Of a stretch of 26,886 nucleotides of DNA, positions 23,345 to 26,886 are shown one piece after another. The notes below the pieces were generated by a model. That model saw only the letters and a list, made by a program, of their open reading frames with translations, had not been told where the DNA came from and ran no database searches. The translations under genes and the position numbers were made by a program. Within the stretch, counting starts at the first letter, position 1; every line of letters begins with the position of its first letter. Location: NCBI GenBank assembly GCA_902767175.1, contig CACXGH010000210.1:1-26886 (forward strand). The letters run 5' to 3'. The DNA is from an uncultured Ruminococcus sp. (lineage in GTDB: Bacteria > Bacillota > Clostridia > Oscillospirales > Acutalibacteraceae).

Positions 23345-24571
23345 TCATACCACCTGAAACAGGTAGAACTTAAGATAATCAGTTTCTGGAACATTCCATA
23401 AAATCGGGTGATCCGGCGCCTGCTGTCTTGCTTCTATCTGACGCAAAGACACATGGGCATCAAATGCCGCACTTTTCAGCATTGAGCGGAAAAGCTCGTC
23501 CTTCATAAAATGGGAACACGAACAGGTTGCAAGATACCCGCCCCTCGGCAGCAGCTTCATAGCCCTGAGATTTATCTCCTTATATCCTCTCATCGCATTA
23601 TCAACAGTAGCTCTCGACTTTGTAAATGCAGGCGGATCCAATATGATATAATCAAAGCCTTCCTTCTGTGAAAGCTTCGGCAGCAGCTCAAATACATTCT
23701 CCGCCCTGAAACTCATTTTATCCTCAAAGCCGTTAAGCCTTGCATTAGCTCTTGCCATCTCTACCGCATCTTCGGAAATATCCACAGCGCATACATGAGC
23801 TGCACCGCCCTTTACGGCATTAAGTGCAAACGAGCCTGTATGAGTAAAGCAGTCGAGCACCTTTCTGCCCTTTGCAAGCTTTGCCGCTGCAAGGCGATTG
23901 TATTTCTGATCAAGGAAAAATCCCGTTTTCTGTCCGTTCTCAAAATCGACGTTATACAGAATGCCGTTTTCATTTATAACAGTGCTTGTGCTGTCTGCCG
24001 CAGGAATTCCCTCATGAGTGTAGAATCCCTTATTCTGCTGCATTCCCTCAAGCTCACGGATAGAGACATCATTGCGCTCAAATATTCCTTTTATTTCAAT
24101 TCCGTCCTCTTTCAGCACCTTGTACAACAACGGAAAGATAATATCCTTTCTTTGCTCAATGCCGAGTGAAAGAGTCTGAGTCACAAGTATATCCCCGAAT
24201 TTATCGACCGTAAGCCCCGGAAATGTATCCGCCTCACCGAAAATAACTCTGCAGCAGCCTGTATCATCGCCCATCACGGTTTTGCGGTACTCCCATGCAT
24301 AGCGTATCCTTCTCTCAAAAAAGCTCTCATCAAATTTATCATTCGCATTAGTTGAGATAAGTCTTATTTTGATTTTTGAATTATCATTATAAAAGCCTGT
24401 ACCGAGGTATCTCCCCTTTCCGGACAGCACATCAACAAGGCTGCCGTTTTCGGGGCTGCCATCAATATCTGTCAGTTCCCCGTCATATACCCACGGGTGT
24501 CCCTGCAAAAGGCTGCTTTCCGCTTTTTTTGTTATAGTTATTGTCGGATACTTTCTCTTTGTAAAAGCCAT
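23345..24571 (-). CDS. RlmI-type 23S rRNA m5C methyltransferase
   Basis: 408 aa. Class I SAM-dependent methyltransferase of the RlmI/YwbD group; E. coli RlmI makes m5C1962 in 23S rRNA, and the site here is inferred. An N-terminal PUA domain (about 3-75, with SLLQGHPWVYDGEL) leads to a central EEHEE-type domain and the Rossmann domain. Motifs: NGQKTGFFLDQKYNR, DCFTHTGSFALNAV, AVDISEDAVEMARAN, the catalytic-type DPPAFTKS and CSCSHFM with a cysteine pair. The ATG at 24571 has a GGGAG site just upstream. The reading frame stays open 29 codons further without family sequence. It stands alone between the unknown gene trio and a long intergenic region. Confidence 0.9.
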   Translation of the reverse strand: MAFTKRKYPTITITKKAESSLLQGHPWVYDGELTDIDGSPENGSLVDVLSGKGRYLGTGFYNDNSKIKIRLISTNANDKFDESFFERRIRYAWEYRKTVMGDDTGCCRVIFGEADTFPGLTVDKFGDILVTQTLSLGIEQRKDIIFPLLYKVLKEDGIEIKGIFERNDVSIRELEGMQQNKGFYTHEGIPAADSTSTVINENGILYNVDFENGQKTGFFLDQKYNRLAAAKLAKGRKVLDCFTHTGSFALNAVKGGAAHVCAVDISEDAVEMARANARLNGFEDKMSFRAENVFELLPKLSQKEGFDYIILDPPAFTKSRATVDNAMRGYKEINLRAMKLLPRGGYLATCSCSHFMKDELFRSMLKSAAFDAHVSLRQIEARQQAPDHPILWNVPETDYLKFYLFQVV

Positions 24572-24956
24572 TTTTTCTCCCTCATTCTTTTGGAATACAG
24601 GCACCCCATAAAACACAAAAGTTTCGCTCAAGCCGCCGCTCTCGTGTTTGCGCTCCACTTTAACATTGCGGCTAACTATTTCGTCTCAGAAACCAACTAT
24701 CCCGATAAGAGTCAGAGCGGGACGCAGTGCAGCGAACAAAGCGAACCGACACCGGAGGCACTCCGGAGCGAAACACTTTTGCCTGAGAGCGTTGGGAAGA
24801 GGAGAGCCTTGCGCTCAAGGGCTTCCCTGCTGACCGTTCCGGGCAACACCAGCCGCCGAACGGATGCAAGAAAAGTCTGCCGCTGAAAGCACTCCCCTGC
24901 GCCTGCCGTTATGAATTATCGTACTTACAAAAAGATTATACTACATTACTGCGTTT
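24572..24956. other. GC-rich structured intergenic region
   Basis: No convincing gene. Between about 24600 and 24910 the GC content is clearly above the flanks. CGCTCTCGTGTTTGCGCTCC (24637-24656) is complementary, with an eight-base bulge, to 24765-24791, giving a possible 155-bp folded unit. Inside it CCGGAG-GCA-CTCCGG (24752-24766) is a perfect hairpin, and CCTTG/CAAGG pairs just outside at 24807-24820. It may be an intergenic repeat or an unidentified structured RNA. I could not match it to tmRNA, SRP RNA, RNase P RNA, 6S RNA or a riboswitch. Confidence 0.35.
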
Positions 24957-24970
24957 CTTGCAACAAAACA

Positions 24971-24998
24971 GCCCGATCATCTTTTCAGATGACCGGGC
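24971..24998 (-). terminator. terminator of the BspA-like gene
   Basis: A 12-bp stem GCCCGATCATCT/AGATGACCGGGC (one wobble) with a 4-base loop, followed on the minus strand by TGTTTTGTTG. It is 18 bases after the stop codon. Confidence 0.87.
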
Positions 24999-25016
24999 CG
25001 TAAGAGCCTGTCCGCT

Positions 25017-26693
25017 TTATTTCGTTACCTTAAGTGTAAGTGTTTTTGCAGCGACAATTCCGCTGCTGTCCTTTGCCAATACTTTAATATCATATTTTGC
25101 TGCAGTCTTAGGTGTGAACAATACAAGGTTAGTACTCTTATATCCACGCAGCTTGTACCATGTCTTTCCGGAAGCCTTCTTATAGTATACTGCATACTGA
25201 TATTCGCCTGCACCGCCCTGTGCATAGCAGCGAACCTTTACTTTATCTCCGACCTTTGCTGCTGCGCCAAGCTTTGAAACGTTTGTTAACGGCTTTGACG
25301 CTTTAACTGTCAGAGTTTTTGAAGATGAGTTGCCTGCACCGTCTTTGGCTATTACCTTTATGTCATAAGCTGTTGCTGCGCTTGGAGTAAACTCAACGGA
25401 TTTCTTTGTTGTATTTGCAGCAAGCGTTAACCATTTCGTGCCTGTGCTCTTTTTGTAAAGCACAGAGTATTTATAAGGCGTATCTCCGCCCTTTGCCTTG
25501 AGGTTTATTTTTACCTTATCGCCAACAGTTACGTTTTTAGCTGAAACTGTGGAAACGTTCTTTACGGGCATGACCTTAAACGGAATGTTCTTTTCATTTG
25601 CATAGGTTTCTGCACGGGTGTTTTTATAACCGTAAATTGTCAGGTTATAACCGCTTTCAAAGGTCTCGCCGTAAAACATATCCTCTCTGATAGTATCAAC
25701 ACTGTCAGGAATATAAACGGTTGTAAGCCCCTTGCAGCCGACAAAAGCACCGTATTCAATACAGGTTACTTTTTCGGGGATAGAAACGCTTTTAAGCGAA
25801 ATACAATCCTTGAAAGCATTTATTCCGATCTCTGTCACAGTATTCGGTATCTTAATGCTTTTAAGCAGTTTGCATCCATCAAAGGTATACAAGGGAATAC
25901 TTTTTATTTTACCGGGAAGCTTAACGCTTTTAAGGCTTGTACAGCCTACAAACATATTGCTGCCGAATTCCTCAACGGTATCCGAGAAAGAAATGCTTTT
26001 AAGACTTGTGCAGTATTTAAATGCTCCATTTTCAACAGTAGTTACACTGTCAGGAATAGAGATAGTTGTAAGGCTTGTGCAGTCTTTAAATGATTCAAAA
26101 CCGAATGTGGTTAATTTTTTCGAAAGAGTAACGCTTTTAAGCCCTGTACAGCCGGAAAATACCCATTGGTTCAGCACCTTGACACTATCGGGAACAGTAA
26201 TGCTTTCAAGGCTTTCGCAGTCACCAAATGCAGTTTCTCCAATTGAAGTTACACTTTCGGGAATATTTATCTGCTTGAGACTTTTGCATTTAAAAAAGGC
26301 TTCATTTTGAATTTCGATTACGCTGTTCGGAATTTTAACACTTTCAAGTGATGTACAGCCCTGAAATGCGGAATCTCCTATCTCAATTACGCTTTTCGGT
26401 ATTTCAACACTTGTAATTTCAGTGCAGTCTCTGAATGCATTGTATCCTATAGCTGTAACTTCCCTGTTTTCTATCCGAGACGGGATAACTACGTTGGTTT
26501 CATTACCTACAAATCCGGTAATAGTAACTGTACCGTCTACCTCGTACTCAAAGCTGTCTGCCGGTGTTGCACTTGCCGCATATACCGACAGGCCTGTAGA
26601 TATGACAGGTACTGCTTCGGCAAGCCCTGCGCCTGTCAGCATAAGCGCTGAAAGTGATACGGCACAAGCCTTTTTTAACAACTTCACTTTCAT
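25017..26693 (-). CDS. secreted BspA-like leucine-rich-repeat protein
   Basis: 558 aa. The signal peptide (about 1-39: KKACAVSLSALMLTGAGLAEA, cleavage near AEA or VYA) points to export. From about residue 83 to 335 there are 11 near-identical 23-residue LRR_5 (BspA-type) repeats, pattern AFxxCTSLxSVxIPxSVxxI. Two C-terminal Ig-like repeats of about 88 residues follow (each starting NVS... and holding VGDKVK, YxYxVYYKK and YDIKVxAKD). There is no sortase motif or transmembrane anchor. BspA-type proteins bind host or matrix proteins, or other microbes; the target here is unknown. The ATG at 26693 has GGAGG nine bases upstream. A terminator follows, and an insertion-element end lies about 70 bp upstream. 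Confidence 0.9.
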   Translation of the reverse strand: MKVKLLKKACAVSLSALMLTGAGLAEAVPVISTGLSVYAASATPADSFEYEVDGTVTITGFVGNETNVVIPSRIENREVTAIGYNAFRDCTEITSVEIPKSVIEIGDSAFQGCTSLESVKIPNSVIEIQNEAFFKCKSLKQINIPESVTSIGETAFGDCESLESITVPDSVKVLNQWVFSGCTGLKSVTLSKKLTTFGFESFKDCTSLTTISIPDSVTTVENGAFKYCTSLKSISFSDTVEEFGSNMFVGCTSLKSVKLPGKIKSIPLYTFDGCKLLKSIKIPNTVTEIGINAFKDCISLKSVSIPEKVTCIEYGAFVGCKGLTTVYIPDSVDTIREDMFYGETFESGYNLTIYGYKNTRAETYANEKNIPFKVMPVKNVSTVSAKNVTVGDKVKINLKAKGGDTPYKYSVLYKKSTGTKWLTLAANTTKKSVEFTPSAATAYDIKVIAKDGAGNSSSKTLTVKASKPLTNVSKLGAAAKVGDKVKVRCYAQGGAGEYQYAVYYKKASGKTWYKLRGYKSTNLVLFTPKTAAKYDIKVLAKDSSGIVAAKTLTLKVTK

Positions 26694-26711
26694 TGATAAA
26701 AACCTCCGTTT

Positions 26712-26750
26712 TATAGTATTTTTAGTACCAGAAGGTACTATAATTATAGA
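26712..26750 (-). promoter_or_regulatory. promoter region of BspA-like gene with palindrome
   Basis: A perfect palindrome TAGTACC-AGAA-GGTACTA (26723-26740) lies between two -10-like motifs: TATAAT (minus strand, about 26739-26744) and TATAAA near 26709-26714. No good -35 is seen. The palindrome is a candidate operator. Upstream sequence is cut off by the insertion-element end at about 26762. Confidence 0.35.
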
Positions 26751-26761
26751 ATAACATAGTT

Positions 26762-26886
26762 TCATGGTGACATACTCCCGCCGCCTACGCTATTGCTTAG
26801 AGGTGGGGGCTTCTCGCTCAAGTATGGTAACCCATACAGTATCAACGAGCTATCCCCGTGTGTCCCACGGTTATGATAGATTTGTC
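26762..26886 (-). ncRNA. omega-RNA (reRNA) 3' scaffold at an IS200/IS605 right end
   Basis: Read on the minus strand this has the typical right end of TnpB elements: CACACGGGGATAGCTCGTTG, the perfect hairpin GTATGG-GTTA-CCATAC (26822-26837), GAGCGAGAAGCCCCCACCTC, a loop, then GTAGGCGGCGGGAGTATGTC and AC at the element edge. The last hairpin is imperfect: the descending strand AGGCGGCGGG pairs poorly with CCCCCACCT. The RNA would start inside tnpB, off the window, and its natural guide would be the first bases after GTATGTCAC, that is, DNA just upstream of the BspA-like gene. The exact 3' boundary is uncertain by a few bases. Confidence 0.68.
26842..26886 (-). CDS. tnpB: C-terminal end of a TnpB-type nuclease (partial)
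   Basis: The last 14 codons before a TGA encode DKSIITVGHTGIAR, matching the TVGxTGIA-type tail I associate with TnpB proteins of gut Firmicutes. The gene body lies beyond the window. The reading frame overlaps the 5' part of the omega-RNA, as is usual for TnpB loci. TnpB is an RNA-guided DNA endonuclease that helps IS200/IS605 elements persist. So little is visible that the state of the catalytic residues cannot be judged. Confidence 0.5.
   Translation of the reverse strand, partial: DKSIITVGHTGIAR

Noticed and set aside
24497..24886. Plus-strand 129-codon frame overlapping the RlmI-type gene start and the GC-rich gap
   Set aside because: It overlaps a well supported gene on the other strand, lacks a ribosome binding site and its composition follows the GC-rich non-coding block.
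25732..26310. Plus-strand reading frame of 192 codons opposite the BspA-like gene
   Set aside because: It is a mirror of the LRR repeats with no ribosome binding site; the minus-strand gene has a signal peptide, domain structure, start site and terminator.
25750..26440. Regularly spaced 69-bp similarity resembling a CRISPR-like array
   Set aside because: The period equals 23 codons of the BspA-type LRR repeats and the similarity follows protein sequence, so it is coding repetition.
1..26886. tRNA, rRNA or known riboswitch genes
   Set aside because: I saw no cloverleaf, rRNA segment or riboswitch core such as the THI box near thiN or T-box motifs in the leaders.

Overview
The window suggests a spore-forming, medium-to-low GC member of the Clostridia, most likely a Ruminococcus-like gut anaerobe. 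This rests on clear Spo0A, SpoIVB and SpoVM-type sporulation proteins, a PASTA-kinase/PP2C pair, a BspA-like leucine-rich-repeat surface protein, strong AGGAGG-type ribosome binding sites, and gene order shared with Bacillus subtilis. The species is inferred from family resemblance; no search was run.

Layout. (1) 164-4105, minus strand: a tightly coupled phage-type cassette (Ig-like or baseplate-type protein, large LamG-like tail protein, unknown structural protein, XhlA-like membrane/coiled-coil protein, r1t-type holin, GH25-SH3b-Cpl-7 endolysin). It has no capsid, portal, tape-measure or integrase genes on its upstream side and is shielded by two terminators. (2) 4318-4860: a PAP2 phosphatase with its own good promoter. 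(3) 4960-5366: a small cysteine-tailed membrane protein followed by two adjacent 36-residue SpoVM-like peptides. The second peptide is not usually callable at normal ORF length cut-offs. (4) 5506-18509, minus strand: a 13-gene housekeeping operon, yicC-remA-gmk-rpoZ-priA-def-fmt-rsmB-rlmN-prpC-prkC-rsgA-thiN. It matches the B. subtilis order but lacks coaBC and rpe. Its probable promoter lies at 18760-18789, with a MITE-like element inside the leader. (5) 18997-21205, plus strand: spoIVB then spo0A, separated by a terminator and a regulatory region with a near-consensus 0A box and a palindrome touching the -10. (6) 21206-21619: a gene-free repeat-like stretch sharing a block with the element in the yicC leader. 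(7) 21620-23216, minus strand: three genes of unknown function. (8) 23345-24571: an RlmI-type rRNA methyltransferase, then a 445-bp GC-rich structured intergenic region. (9) 25017-26693: a secreted BspA-like LRR protein. (10) 26762-26886: the right end of an IS200/IS605-type element, with the last codons of a TnpB and the 3' part of an omega-RNA (reRNA) scaffold reading toward the BspA-like gene.

How the genes fit together. The large operon joins nucleotide supply (gmk), transcription (rpoZ), the RemA DNA-binding regulator, replication restart (priA), protein N-terminal processing (def, fmt), ribosome modification and maturation (rsmB, rlmN, rsgA), thiamine diphosphate synthesis (thiN) and the Ser/Thr phospho-signalling pair prpC/prkC. 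The sporulation genes beside it cover the master regulator (spo0A), the forespore protease signal (spoIVB) and spore coat anchoring (SpoVM-like peptides). The most unusual points are the tandem SpoVM-like microproteins with their small partner protein, the orphan tail-lysis cassette, and the omega-RNA end whose natural guide would come from the BspA-like gene's 5' region.
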